A program made the translations under genes and the position numbers. A DNA stretch of 33,188 nucleotides from positions 1 through 33,188 of the forward strand of contig PALX01000024.1 of the NCBI GenBank assembly GCA_002710775.1, in the 5' to 3' direction. This DNA is from Micavibrio sp. Its GTDB lineage: Bacteria; Pseudomonadota; Alphaproteobacteria; Micavibrionales; UBA9664. The notes under the pieces are model-generated. The model was not told the DNA's origin. It did no database searches and was given only the letters and a program-made list of their open reading frames with translations. This document shows positions 25,007-32,190 of this stretch, piece after piece; position 1 is the stretch's first letter; each line of letters starts with the position of its first letter.

Positions 25007-25858
25007 TTACAGGTTACGCGGATCGTCAACCATGATGCCATGAAGCAAATCTTGTGGCTCAAGATCAGCAATCATCTTCTTAAGGCCTTCATCCGTAGAC
25101 TCTTCCAGCTCTGTAAATACCCATGCGGCTATTTTAGTGTCTGGCAAATGTGATTTAATGCCCTTTGCAACACCTTCATTCAAAACAGGCTCACCAATGA
25201 TGATATAGGCAGGATTTAAAGCCTGTACCTCTTCGCGTGCCAGATAATCTAAAGAAAAAGGCTCGTATACAGATTTACTGTCTTCGCCTTTCCACGGAAA
25301 GATGGCCGTGCGTTCTTGGTGCTCGAGCGCGAATATAAGGCCGAATTGGATATTCTCTGCCCATTTCGATAGCGCAAAGATCGCCGGATGGTTAAAAGAA
25401 GACACGATAAACTGATCTCTTTTCATCAGCCCCTGATCCTCAGCCCAGTCAATATCGGCCAGCACGGCTGAGCCCGTATTATCGCCTTTCAGTTCTAAAT
25501 TCAGTATTTTGCTATCGTCATAATCTGATGCAATTTCGATCAGCTTTCTGAGCTCGGGGATAGTCGTACCGTCAATGAGGCGAAGCTCACGAATTTCATC
25601 CGCCAACATCTGGTCCAAACGGCGCCCACCGAGACGAGCCTTGCTTTCATTATCAAGATGCTCTTCCAGACAATATTCAACAGGCACTTGTACATATTTT
25701 GCCTCGTGAATGAGGAAAACAACACCGTCCTGCGAGATACACGCATCAGTTTCCAGCCCATCACCATATTTTAAAGCCAGCTTAAATGCATCATAACTAT
25801 TTTGATAAGGCACCCCTTCTTTCGAAGAAATGACACCGCGATGTCCTAATTTTAACAT
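25007..25858 (-). CDS. Glycerophosphodiester phosphodiesterase-family protein
   Basis: 283 residues with the GDPD barrel motifs: HRG (6-8) with His6, Asn20-Ser21, the metal pair Glu36 and Asp38 in 'GLETDACISQDG', His51 in 'FLIHEA', and Glu122 in 'LNLELKG'. These enzymes cut glycerophosphodiesters to glycerol 3-phosphate and an alcohol. Two positions differ from the textbook pattern: Gln19 where Glu is usual before Asn, and HE for HD after the second His. The first two catalytic histidines and metal ligands remain, so activity is likely, but the substrate is unknown. No signal peptide, so it should be cytoplasmic. It lies between dnaA and dnaN, starting 6 nt after an extended -10 box and with no ribosome-binding site. 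Confidence 0.8.
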   Translation of the reverse strand: MLKLGHRGVISSKEGVPYQNSYDAFKLALKYGDGLETDACISQDGVVFLIHEAKYVQVPVEYCLEEHLDNESKARLGGRRLDQMLADEIRELRLIDGTTIPELRKLIEIASDYDDSKILNLELKGDNTGSAVLADIDWAEDQGLMKRDQFIVSSFNHPAIFALSKWAENIQFGLIFALEHQERTAIFPWKGEDSKSVYEPFSLDYLAREEVQALNPAYIIIGEPVLNEGVAKGIKSHLPDTKIAAWVFTELEESTDEGLKKMIADLEPQDLLHGIMVDDPRNL

Positions 25859-25864
25859 GAATCG

Positions 25865-25873
25865 ATTATATCA
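25865..25873 (-). promoter_or_regulatory. Extended -10 promoter of the GDPD gene, leaderless type
   Basis: TGA-TATAAT is a perfect extended -10 ending 6 nt before the ATG, which puts the transcription start on the start codon. It lies about 10 bp past the dnaA terminator stem. Confidence 0.6.
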
Positions 25874-25883
25874 TATTCAATAG

Positions 25884-25909
25884 AAAAAGCGCCCCGAAAG
25901 ACGCTTTTT
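25884..25909 (-). terminator. Rho-independent terminator after dnaA
   Basis: AAAAAGCGTCT, loop TTCG, GGGCGCTTTTT form a stem with two or three G-U pairs around a UUCG tetraloop and a five-T end. It lies 48 bp past the dnaA stop. Confidence 0.85.
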
Positions 25910-25957
25910 GTTTATTGTTATTTTAAAGGAGAAAATTCTCTGTCGCAGACAACGTGT

Positions 25958-27394
25958 CTAGCCTGTTGTTAGCGCGCGGCGCACTACATCCACATCATCT
26001 TGGAAGCCAGTATCTTCACCCATAAGCTCCTCAATTTTGCGGACAGCGTGCATCACTGTTGTGTGGTCACGGCCACCGAATTTACGGCCAATTTCTGGCA
26101 ATGAGCGGCGTGTCAGACGCTTACACAAATACATAGCAACCTGTCTTGGACGGGCCACATTGCGAGCACGGCGCGCTGAATGCATATCCGCCATACGGAT
26201 ACCATAGTGCTCAGCCACCTTACGCTGTATCTCATCAATCGTAATACGGCGCTCTGACGCACGTAGAAGATCTGAGAGTACATTTTGTGTGCTTTCCAGT
26301 GTTACCGGTGATTTCATCAAACCGGCATGCGCAACGATACGGTTTAGCGCACCCTCAAGCTCACGAATGTTAGAGCTGATTTTATGGGCCAAAAATTCAA
26401 TAACATTAGCAGGGATATCAGCATCTAGCGCCTCAGCTTTAGATTCCAAAATACCGCGACGAAGCTCATATGTAGAAGGCTGAAGGTCAGCAACCAAGCC
26501 CCATCCAAGACGTGAACGCAAACGCTCATCAATCGATGTAAGATCTGAAGGAGAGCGGTCCGCTGAAATAACGATTTGCTTATTCTGGTCAATCAGCGCG
26601 TTAAATGTATGGAAAAATTCTTCTTGTGTAGATTCCTTACCGCTCATGAACTGGATATCATCAATCATCAGCACATCAACTGAGCGGAAAAACTCTTTAA
26701 ATGTCATGGTGTCTTCATATCGAAGGGCACGCACGAACTGGTACATGAACTTTTCAGCCGATAGATATACAACGCGTGCATCAGGATTAGTCTCCTTAAT
26801 TGACCAAGCAATAGCGTGCATAAGGTGTGTTTTACCCAAGCCAACACCGCCGTGGATAAAGAGCGGATTAAACGGTACATTATCACTTTGCGCCACACGC
26901 TGAGCAGCCGCATGTGAAAGCGCATTCGGCTCACCCACGACGAAGCTATCAAAGGTGAAGCGTTGGTCTAGTGGAGAAGAATATGCTTCATGCAAATCCT
27001 CAACTTTCTTACCATTAATTGTAGATGTGCGTTCATTGGTATTCGCTGGCGCAGAATCAGAAAGGCCCTCATCGAACACAGAAACCTGCACCACTACAAT
27101 CTCGAGACGTGTTACTTCCGCATTACGCTCTGTACAAAGAGATAGAATTTTTTCTTGGTAGTGGTTTTGAATCCAATCACGCATGAAACGTGTTGGTACG
27201 GACACTTCTAATGTCCCATGGTAATACGCTTGAAGGGTTAATGGCTTCAACCAGCTTCTAAATACAGCCTCCCCAAATTCACCGCGAAGCAATTCATATA
27301 CAGAATTCCATAATGCTTTAATTTCAGCACTTGGCGCCAACGGTCCCGCCACCGTATTGCTATCTGCTGTATTTTTAGTCTCACCCTTTTCCAT
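25958..27394 (-). CDS. dnaA: Chromosomal replication initiator DnaA
   Basis: 478 residues. Domain I (about 24-100) with 'LWNSVYELLRGEFGEAVFRSWLKPL' is for DnaB and self-contacts. Domain II is short (about 105-140). Domain III is the AAA+ core: Walker A GGVGLGKTH (182-190), Walker B MIDD (243-246), sensor 'ISADRSP', arginine-finger region 'DERLRSRLGWGLVADLQP'. Domain IV binds DnaA boxes through 'ARPRQVAMYLCKRLTRRSLPEIGRKFGGRDHTTVMHAVRKI'. A ribosome-binding site (GGGAG) lies about 10 nt before the ATG. It ends at a strong terminator. Upstream is a 485-bp gap before rpsT. The rpsT-dnaA order is typical of alphaproteobacteria. Confidence 0.97.
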   Translation of the reverse strand: MEKGETKNTADSNTVAGPLAPSAEIKALWNSVYELLRGEFGEAVFRSWLKPLTLQAYYHGTLEVSVPTRFMRDWIQNHYQEKILSLCTERNAEVTRLEIVVVQVSVFDEGLSDSAPANTNERTSTINGKKVEDLHEAYSSPLDQRFTFDSFVVGEPNALSHAAAQRVAQSDNVPFNPLFIHGGVGLGKTHLMHAIAWSIKETNPDARVVYLSAEKFMYQFVRALRYEDTMTFKEFFRSVDVLMIDDIQFMSGKESTQEEFFHTFNALIDQNKQIVISADRSPSDLTSIDERLRSRLGWGLVADLQPSTYELRRGILESKAEALDADIPANVIEFLAHKISSNIRELEGALNRIVAHAGLMKSPVTLESTQNVLSDLLRASERRITIDEIQRKVAEHYGIRMADMHSARRARNVARPRQVAMYLCKRLTRRSLPEIGRKFGGRDHTTVMHAVRKIEELMGEDTGFQDDVDVVRRALTTG

Positions 27395-27879
27395 TTAGGC
27401 GTTCTCCCTTCTTCTTTACTAGTTAACTCACTCTATGTTTTCTTCACCACTATTACTCAGCTAAATTTAAGTAAAAAGAACCCCTTGGGCAAATAAAAGC
27501 CCAATAAAAACACTTAATACTTTCCAATTTTCGCCGAACGTAGAAAATATCAGGTAAAAACCATTTATCTATTCTCTACAAATAAACACTGACAGGTTAA
27601 AAACCTCTAAAACCAGCGTTATTTAAGACCGGGCCTTATCTTATTGGCCTATCCCTTTGATCCAAAAGGAAAAACCCTGTAACCCTTGAAAACAGTGGGT
27701 TTCAAGCCGTCCCCCCTGCTTCTTTTTATACACTAAAACAGATTTTTATTCATTGCAACCAAACTTTTTAAAAAAAATGAAAAAAGAAATAATCGTACAA
27801 AGAATTACTTCAAACAAGAAAAAGCGCAAGGTAATTACTACCTTTGCGCCTTTAAATACTTAACAATTATTTGAGAGAA
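27395..27879. other. AT-rich rpsT-dnaA gap, possible origin or dnaA control region
   Basis: This 485-bp gap carries no gene I can support. It holds the rpsT terminator, an AT-rich stretch (about 27720-27830) that could unwind, one near DnaA box (TTATACACT, 27726-27734, 8 of 9), and inverted repeats: TTGGGC/GCCCAA (27485-27504), AGGTT/AACCT (27594-27606) and CTTGAAA/TTTCAAG (27685-27706). A cluster of DnaA boxes, expected for a bacterial origin, is not visible. The dnaA promoter must lie here; I find no convincing -35/-10 pair. Confidence 0.35.
27819..27850 (-). terminator. Rho-independent terminator after rpsT
   Basis: On the minus strand GCGCAAAGGTA and TACCTTGCGC form a 10-bp stem with one bulged A around GTAAT, followed by TTTTTCTTG, about 30 bp past the rpsT stop. 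Confidence 0.85.
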
Positions 27880-28146
27880 TTAGGCTTTAAGCGCCTTCAC
27901 TCTAGCAGAAAGACGTGACATCTTTCTTGCGGCTGTGTTCTTCTTCAACACACCCTTTGAAACACCGCGATCAATTTCTGGCTGAGCCAATTTCAAAGCC
28001 GCTTCAGCTTCCGTAGCATTACCCGCTTCAAGAGCTAGGTCCACTTTCTTAACGAAAGTACGGATACGTGAACGACGGGCTGTGTTCGCCTCAGTCTTCT
28101 TGCGCGTTGTCAAAATTCTTTTTTTAGCTGACTTAATGTTTGCCAT
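27880..28146 (-). CDS. rpsT: 30S ribosomal protein S20
   Basis: 88 residues, the usual S20 length and composition: very basic and helical, starting '[35 protein letters not shown]' and ending '[19 protein letters not shown]', the conserved S20 signatures. It binds 16S rRNA early in assembly of the small subunit. AGGAAAT, 4-5 nt before the ATG, is the ribosome-binding site. It has its own candidate promoter and a strong terminator, so it is probably a single-gene unit. Position next to dnaA is conserved in alphaproteobacteria. Confidence 0.97.
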   Translation of the reverse strand: MANIKSAKKRILTTRKKTEANTARRSRIRTFVKKVDLALEAGNATEAEAALKLAQPEIDRGVSKGVLKKNTAARKMSRLSARVKALKA

Positions 28147-28214
28147 TTTTATTTCCTAAAGTCGTTTTTAAATTCTTTAATATCTTTACGTGCTTTGTAA
28201 AACACAGACCATGA

Positions 28215-28244
28215 TACATACGGGAGAAATGGGTATGCTGTCAA
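28215..28244 (-). promoter_or_regulatory. Candidate promoter of rpsT
   Basis: A perfect TTGACA (28244-28239) is followed after 18 bp by TATGTA (28220-28215), a weak -10. The leader would be about 60 nt. Just upstream, 28252-28260 reads TGGGGATAA, 8 of 9 to an inverted DnaA box. Confidence 0.45.
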
Positions 28245-28268
28245 GAAAAAATGGGGATAAAATTCGTT

Positions 28269-28655
28269 TTATTTTTTACCCGGCGTTAAAGTAAAAGTCA
28301 CATACAAAACGCTATCCAGTTGTTGTGTATTGATTTTTATTGTTTCGCCTTCCAAAACATATTCTTGAAGCGTTTTTTTCGTCCATCCAAGCGCGGGCAG
28401 AGCGTCACCGTAAAACTTCAAAACATCAGCGCGCTTTAAAGACGGCGCGGCGGCGATAAGCTCAACAAAACGCCCTGATGGTTTATCAAAAATCATGCTC
28501 TCATCAAGACGCTCATACATACCCTGCATCAGCGGCAAATCCTCGATCACAGAAGAAAACTGCTCCGCCCGAACAGATGTGCCAGACAACAATACCACCA
28601 CCATCAAAGCGGCGAGAAATAGGTAGGAACGACAAAGGCCAAAGATCTGCTTCAT
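28269..28655 (-). CDS. Small exported protein of unknown function
   Basis: 128 residues. A signal peptide (about 1-30, hydrophobic 'YLFLAALMVVVLLSG' then SVRA/E as likely cleavage) is followed by a compact domain with 'VIEDLPLMQGM', 'MIFDKPSGRFVE', 'VLKFYGDALPALGWTKK' and a final 'YVTFTLTP' strand. I recall similar unnamed proteins near mutM in other alphaproteobacteria, with the 'EDLPLMPG...FDKPSGR...FY...LPxLGW' pattern. The ATG follows the mutM stop after 1 nt, so translation is probably coupled to mutM. Function is unknown; it should be periplasmic. Confidence 0.8.
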   Translation of the reverse strand: MKQIFGLCRSYLFLAALMVVVLLSGTSVRAEQFSSVIEDLPLMQGMYERLDESMIFDKPSGRFVELIAAAPSLKRADVLKFYGDALPALGWTKKTLQEYVLEGETIKINTQQLDSVLYVTFTLTPGKK

Positions 28656-28656
28656 A

Positions 28657-29484
28657 TTACGCTTTCTGACAAGCTGGGCAAAAGAATGTAGAACGGCCAG
28701 CTTGCACTATCCGTTGTACCGTGTTCGCCCCATTCTTGCAACGCGGACAAGGCACGCCCTCTTTGTCATACACAGCAAATTCGTGTTGGAAATACCCCAT
28801 CTCGCCATCCGCTTTGCGATGATCACGCAAAGTGGAGCCACCAGATTCTATTGCCCTAAGCAATACAGACTTTACCGCCGCCGCTAAAGCCTCACATTCT
28901 TTCATATTCAGTGTGTTCCCACCGCGTAATGGGCTAATCTGCGCCTCATATAAAGCTTCGCAGGCATATATATTGCCGACACCAGCAACCACAGCCTGAT
29001 CTAACAGTAACTGCTTAATCGGCGATTTCTTGGCGTTGATGCGTTCATATAACTCTGCGCTATTAAAATGGTTAGAAAGCGGCTCTGGCCCCATTTTCGC
29101 GAAAGGTGGATAATCTTCCAAGCGATCAACAAGGATCAGAAAGCCAAAACGGCGCGGGTCATGATAAACCAGCATTTTGCCATTGTTTAAATAGAATAAA
29201 GCGTGGTCATGCTTGCGCGGCGTATAGTTTTCTTTATCCGTAATGGTGAAAGAGCCAGACATGCCTAGATGCGCGATTAAATACAGCCCTTCAAGATCTA
29301 TAACCAGATATTTGCCGCGTCGCGACAGGGAAAGTGCTTTTTTGCCTGATACACGGCCTATAAACTCAGCCCCAAATGGGTAGCGCAGATTATCACGGTT
29401 CAGCACAGCACGGTCTATCGACGCGCCTTGCCATATAGGTTCTAATCCACGCTTTACTGTTTCGACTTCCGGCAGTTCTGGCAT
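28657..29484 (-). CDS. mutM: Formamidopyrimidine-DNA glycosylase
   Basis: 275 residues. It removes 8-oxoguanine and other oxidised purines and nicks the strand. After Met removal, Pro2 is the nucleophile and Glu3 the acid (MPELPEVETV). Lys58 lies in SRRGKYL. The helix-two-turn-helix contains 'KQLLLDQAVVAGVGNIYACEALYEA'. The C-terminal zinc finger has Cys246, Cys249, Cys269 and Cys272 (CPRC, CPAC) with 'TVQRIVQAGRSTFFC'. It starts 5 nt after yggS, and the small exported gene starts 1 nt after it, forming a yggS-mutM-small gene unit. mutM near rpsT-dnaA is typical of alphaproteobacteria. Confidence 0.96.
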   Translation of the reverse strand: MPELPEVETVKRGLEPIWQGASIDRAVLNRDNLRYPFGAEFIGRVSGKKALSLSRRGKYLVIDLEGLYLIAHLGMSGSFTITDKENYTPRKHDHALFYLNNGKMLVYHDPRRFGFLILVDRLEDYPPFAKMGPEPLSNHFNSAELYERINAKKSPIKQLLLDQAVVAGVGNIYACEALYEAQISPLRGGNTLNMKECEALAAAVKSVLLRAIESGGSTLRDHRKADGEMGYFQHEFAVYDKEGVPCPRCKNGANTVQRIVQAGRSTFFCPACQKA

Positions 29485-29489
29485 GAATT

Positions 29490-30122
29490 CTACTCTCTTG
29501 CACCAAATAGAGCGCTTCCGACACGGATATGGGTTGCGCCCAGCGCAACAGCCTTTTCGTAATCACCAGACATCCCCATGGAAAGCGAAGAAACGCCAAG
29601 GCTCGCCGCCATTTTTTTCAAAAGCGCGAAATACAGCCCCGCTGGTTCATCTATTGGAGGAATGCACATAAGCCCTATGATATTAAGACTGCATTCCTTT
29701 GTACAATATTCATAAAATTCGTGGAGATCAGCAGGCATAATACCTGATTTTTGGTCTTCTTCGCCGATATTAACCTGAATAAAGCACGGTAGATCGCGCT
29801 TTTGTTTTTGCATTTCCGTCGCCAGCACTTTAGCAACCTTAGGGCGGTCTAATGTATGAATGACATCAAATAGAGCAACCGCCTCTGCGGCCTTATTACT
29901 TTGCAGGGGGCCAATAAGATGAAGCTCTAAGTCGTCACCATACTGAGTACGCCGCTTTTCCCAGCGTTGATAGGCTTCCTGAACACGGTTTTCGCCATAA
30001 ACACGCTGTCCAAAGCTTAAAGCTTCTTCAATACGCTCTTCAGGCTGTTGCTTGCTGACGGCAATAAGTTTAGTCGCTTTCGGCAAAGCCTTCATTATCT
30101 CTTTAAAATTTTGAGCAATCAT
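29490..30122 (-). CDS. yggS: YggS-family PLP homeostasis protein
   Basis: 210 residues from the ATG at 30122 (MIAQNFKEIMKALPKATKLIAVSK). Upstream in-frame GTG (30164) and ATG (30152) exist, but they lie at the edge of the porin terminator and before the predicted transcription start, and the shorter form fits the family N-terminus. The pyridoxal phosphate lysine is Lys24 in AVSKQQP. 'YGENRVQEA', 'LHLIGPLQSNKA', 'IHTLDRPKVA', 'INIGEE'-like 'VNIGEEDQKSGI', 'GLMCIPP', 'LSMGMSGDYEKAVALGATHIRVGSALFG' are all typical. These proteins buffer free pyridoxal phosphate. It heads the yggS-mutM unit. Confidence 0.92.
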   Translation of the reverse strand: MIAQNFKEIMKALPKATKLIAVSKQQPEERIEEALSFGQRVYGENRVQEAYQRWEKRRTQYGDDLELHLIGPLQSNKAAEAVALFDVIHTLDRPKVAKVLATEMQKQKRDLPCFIQVNIGEEDQKSGIMPADLHEFYEYCTKECSLNIIGLMCIPPIDEPAGLYFALLKKMAASLGVSSLSMGMSGDYEKAVALGATHIRVGSALFGARE

Positions 30123-30130
30123 AGGAAAAG

Positions 30131-30139
30131 GGTATAGCA
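30131..30139 (-). promoter_or_regulatory. Extended -10 element before yggS
   Basis: TGC-TATACC on the minus strand ends 8 nt before the preferred yggS ATG, giving a leader of about 2 nt and no room for a Shine-Dalgarno sequence. It supports the short start. Confidence 0.45.
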
Positions 30140-30166
30140 AACTAAGGGGCATTAGAAAAGTCACAT

Positions 30167-30193
30167 AAAAAAAGAGGCGCCCGAAGGCGCCTC
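30167..30193 (-). terminator. Rho-independent terminator after the porin
   Basis: GAGGCGCC, loop TTCG, GGCGCCTC and then TTTTTTTA: a perfect 8-bp GC-rich stem with a UUCG tetraloop and seven Ts, 28 bp past the porin stop. This is one of the strongest terminators in the window. Confidence 0.95.
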
Positions 30194-30221
30194 TTCTTAA
30201 ATTCTTAAAATCTGTGTCAGA

Positions 30222-31358
30222 TTAGAAGTTGATTTGTGTACCTAGTAGTACAGCTGTACCATCAACATCGCCTAGAGCACCAGCATTTTCGTGTTCAACA
30301 TATTGAACAGAACCGCGGAATGTCATACCTGGGCCGTATTCATATACAACACCACCTGTATAACGGTTTGTGTCTAGGTTAGAAACACCCCATGTGTTAT
30401 CTACGTTCATGTAAGATGCACCAAGTTTGAATGCACCAGCGTCGTAGTCAACACCAACAACAAGTGTTTCTTCGTCTTCAACTGTACCAGCTACTTCAGC
30501 TAGACCGTTGTTGTCCACTGTATAAACAACACCAAGACCGAAGCCAGCGAAGTCCATATCTAGACCAACGTTCCACTGTGTTTGGTCATCAAGACCAGCG
30601 CCGCCAGTTTCTTCCTGACCTTGTGTCCAGCCAGCACCGAATGCAAAGCCAACACCTTCGAAGTCACCTTCGTAACGACCAGCAACTTCAAAAACATCGC
30701 CTTGACCAGCGTTGTTGTCTAGGTTGTTACCACCGAAGTCAAGACCAGAAGATGGGTCTGGAGTATATGAAATACCACCTTGTAGACCAGCAACAACAGG
30801 TGTCAAGTAAGTAATCTTGTTACCGTAACCAGACGCGTTGTTTTCATAGTCAAGTGTCAAAGCACCATCAGCATCGTTAGCAATTGCGTTTGTGATCTGA
30901 GGTGTTGCCAAGTTAACCGCACCTAGAAGTGCTGTGTAGTTGAATGGTTGGATGAACTGACGGATACCATCAACGTTAGCATCTGCAGAAGGAGCAGCTA
31001 CTTGTAGAAGGTAGTTAGCACCGTCTTCAGCACCAGCGTTGATGCGTCCCCAGCCACCTGAGAAGTACATGTATGATTCTTCGATACCACGGTTATCAGC
31101 TAGACCGTCGATTTCACCTTCCATGTGAACACCAACTGTCAGACCGTTGTCTAGAGTTGTTTCGCCACCAGCGTGCACTTCAGAGTGACGTAGTAGATCG
31201 AAAGCACGAACTTCGTTACCAGCTGTTTCGTCTTGATCAACGAAAGAAGCGTAACCTTTTACGAAACCGCCAAGTTCGATATCGATCTCAGCAGAAGCAG
31301 TGTTAGCAGCACCTGCAACAGCAAAAGCAGCAACACCTGCGAGTAGTAGTTTTTTCAT
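30222..31358 (-). CDS. Outer-membrane porin
   Basis: 378 residues. A signal peptide (1-23, cleaved after ASA) precedes a beta-barrel with alternating polar and aromatic residues and Gly/Asn/Asp-rich loops, ending in a C-terminal Phe (LLGTQINF), the outer-membrane assembly signal. Segments such as 'IDIELGGFVKGYASFVDQDE' and 'LDNGLTVGVHMEGEID' are typical of general porins in alphaproteobacteria. Codons are strongly biased (for example GTT, GCT, GGT, AAC, TTC, CGT), more than in neighbours, which points to very high expression. It is a single-gene unit with a strong ribosome-binding site (TAGGAGA, 6 nt before the ATG) and a strong terminator. A seven-codon ORF lies just upstream. Pore selectivity cannot be told. 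Confidence 0.9.
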   Translation of the reverse strand: MKKLLLAGVAAFAVAGAANTASAEIDIELGGFVKGYASFVDQDETAGNEVRAFDLLRHSEVHAGGETTLDNGLTVGVHMEGEIDGLADNRGIEESYMYFSGGWGRINAGAEDGANYLLQVAAPSADANVDGIRQFIQPFNYTALLGAVNLATPQITNAIANDADGALTLDYENNASGYGNKITYLTPVVAGLQGGISYTPDPSSGLDFGGNNLDNNAGQGDVFEVAGRYEGDFEGVGFAFGAGWTQGQEETGGAGLDDQTQWNVGLDMDFAGFGLGVVYTVDNNGLAEVAGTVEDEETLVVGVDYDAGAFKLGASYMNVDNTWGVSNLDTNRYTGGVVYEYGPGMTFRGSVQYVEHENAGALGDVDGTAVLLGTQINF

Positions 31359-31361
31359 GGT

Positions 31362-31385
31362 TTATCTCCTAAAATAATTTACCAT
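31362..31385 (-). CDS. Possible seven-codon upstream ORF before the porin
   Basis: An ATG at 31385 opens MVNYFRR and stops 3 nt before the porin ATG. It is preceded by AGGAGGG (31403-31397) 11 nt upstream, longer than ideal. Its last codons, AGG AGA TAA, are the porin ribosome-binding site. It may be chance, or it may couple translation. No protein evidence is possible from sequence alone. Confidence 0.3.
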   Translation of the reverse strand: MVNYFRR

Positions 31386-31429
31386 TAATTTATACACCCT
31401 CCTTTCGATACCCGAAAAGAAGATAACCC

Positions 31430-31459
31430 ACCATATTGGTGTCGCAGGGCTTTCGTCAA
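31430..31459 (-). promoter_or_regulatory. Candidate porin promoter
   Basis: TTGACG (31459-31454) and TATGGT (31435-31430) are 18 bp apart. The leader would be about 65 nt. The -10 is weak for such a strongly biased gene, so another promoter or an activator is possible. Confidence 0.35.
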
Positions 31460-31555
31460 TTCACACAATGTATCGTTCTGTAACATTTTTGTGAAACTGT
31501 TGCCAAAATGTCACATTCTTGCCATGAACATGCCTGAAATAAGGAAATAATCATA

Positions 31556-31584
31556 TTGAGCGCGCCCTCATCTCGTGCTAAAAA
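31556..31584 (+). promoter_or_regulatory. Candidate promoter of DUF3576-leuS
   Basis: TTGAGC (31556-31561), a 17-bp spacer, and an extended TGC-TAAAAA (-10 at 31579-31584). The same TGC-TAAAAA string precedes arsC. Confidence 0.4.
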
Positions 31585-31621
31585 TCTATTAATAATCATA
31601 TAAATAAAGGTGATAGACCCC

Positions 31622-32161
31622 ATGAAAAAGATACTATTTGTTTTACCGCTTGCTGCCTTATTCGCTTTAAGCAACTGCTCTAGCCTTGAGACTGAAGCAA
31701 AATACCCGAACAGGAATGATGCGAACCAGGATGGTGATTTGTATGACGAACAAGAATCCATTTTCGGCGAAGATGGTTTTTGGGGCGCCGTCATGGAGAG
31801 CGAGCACAAAGCCAGCGATCCAACAAACACGCTGACTGTAAATAGCTATTTATGGCGGGCCAGCTTGGAAACGATCTCATTTATGCCACTTGATGGCGCG
31901 CCTGATCCTTTTGGCGGCGTGATTGTAACGGACTGGTATAATGCGCCAGAAACACCGAATGAGCGCAACAAGCTCAATATCATTATTACAGACAAACAGC
32001 TTCGCGCTGGCGGCCTGAAAGTATCTATGTTCAAACAAAGACGTGCGAGCGAGACCGCTGAGTGGAAAGATGTCGCTGTGAACCCTGAAGACACGCGCAA
32101 GATTGAAGATGCAATTTTGGCAAAAGCGCGTGAAATGAAAATCAATAGAGATATTAAATAA
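31622..32161 (+). CDS. DUF3576 lipoprotein
   Basis: 179 residues from the ATG at 31622, which has AAGGTG about 10 nt upstream; a GTG 12 nt before it would overlap that site. The N-terminus is a lipoprotein signal with lipobox ALSNC (Cys at residue 19). The rest fits the DUF3576 family known from alphaproteobacteria, with 'FGEDGFWGAVMESE', 'NSYLWRASLETISFMPL', 'DPFGGVIVTDWY' and 'LKVSMFKQ'. The family commonly lies directly before leuS, as here (29 bp gap). Its role is unknown, probably at the cell envelope. Cotranscription with leuS is likely. Confidence 0.88.
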   Translation: MKKILFVLPLAALFALSNCSSLETEAKYPNRNDANQDGDLYDEQESIFGEDGFWGAVMESEHKASDPTNTLTVNSYLWRASLETISFMPLDGAPDPFGGVIVTDWYNAPETPNERNKLNIIITDKQLRAGGLKVSMFKQRRASETAEWKDVAVNPEDTRKIEDAILAKAREMKINRDIK

Positions 32162-32190
32162 AAACCCAGATTTAAGGACCCTTATATATA

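Noticed and set aside
30123-30164. Longer yggS starting at GTG or an upstream ATG
   Set aside because: These codons abut the porin terminator T-run and precede the likely transcription start; the extra residues do not look like the family.
31456-31530. CRP-like halves TGTGA and TCACA upstream of the porin and DUF3576 gene
   Set aside because: The spacing is 16 nt rather than the 6 nt of a CRP site.
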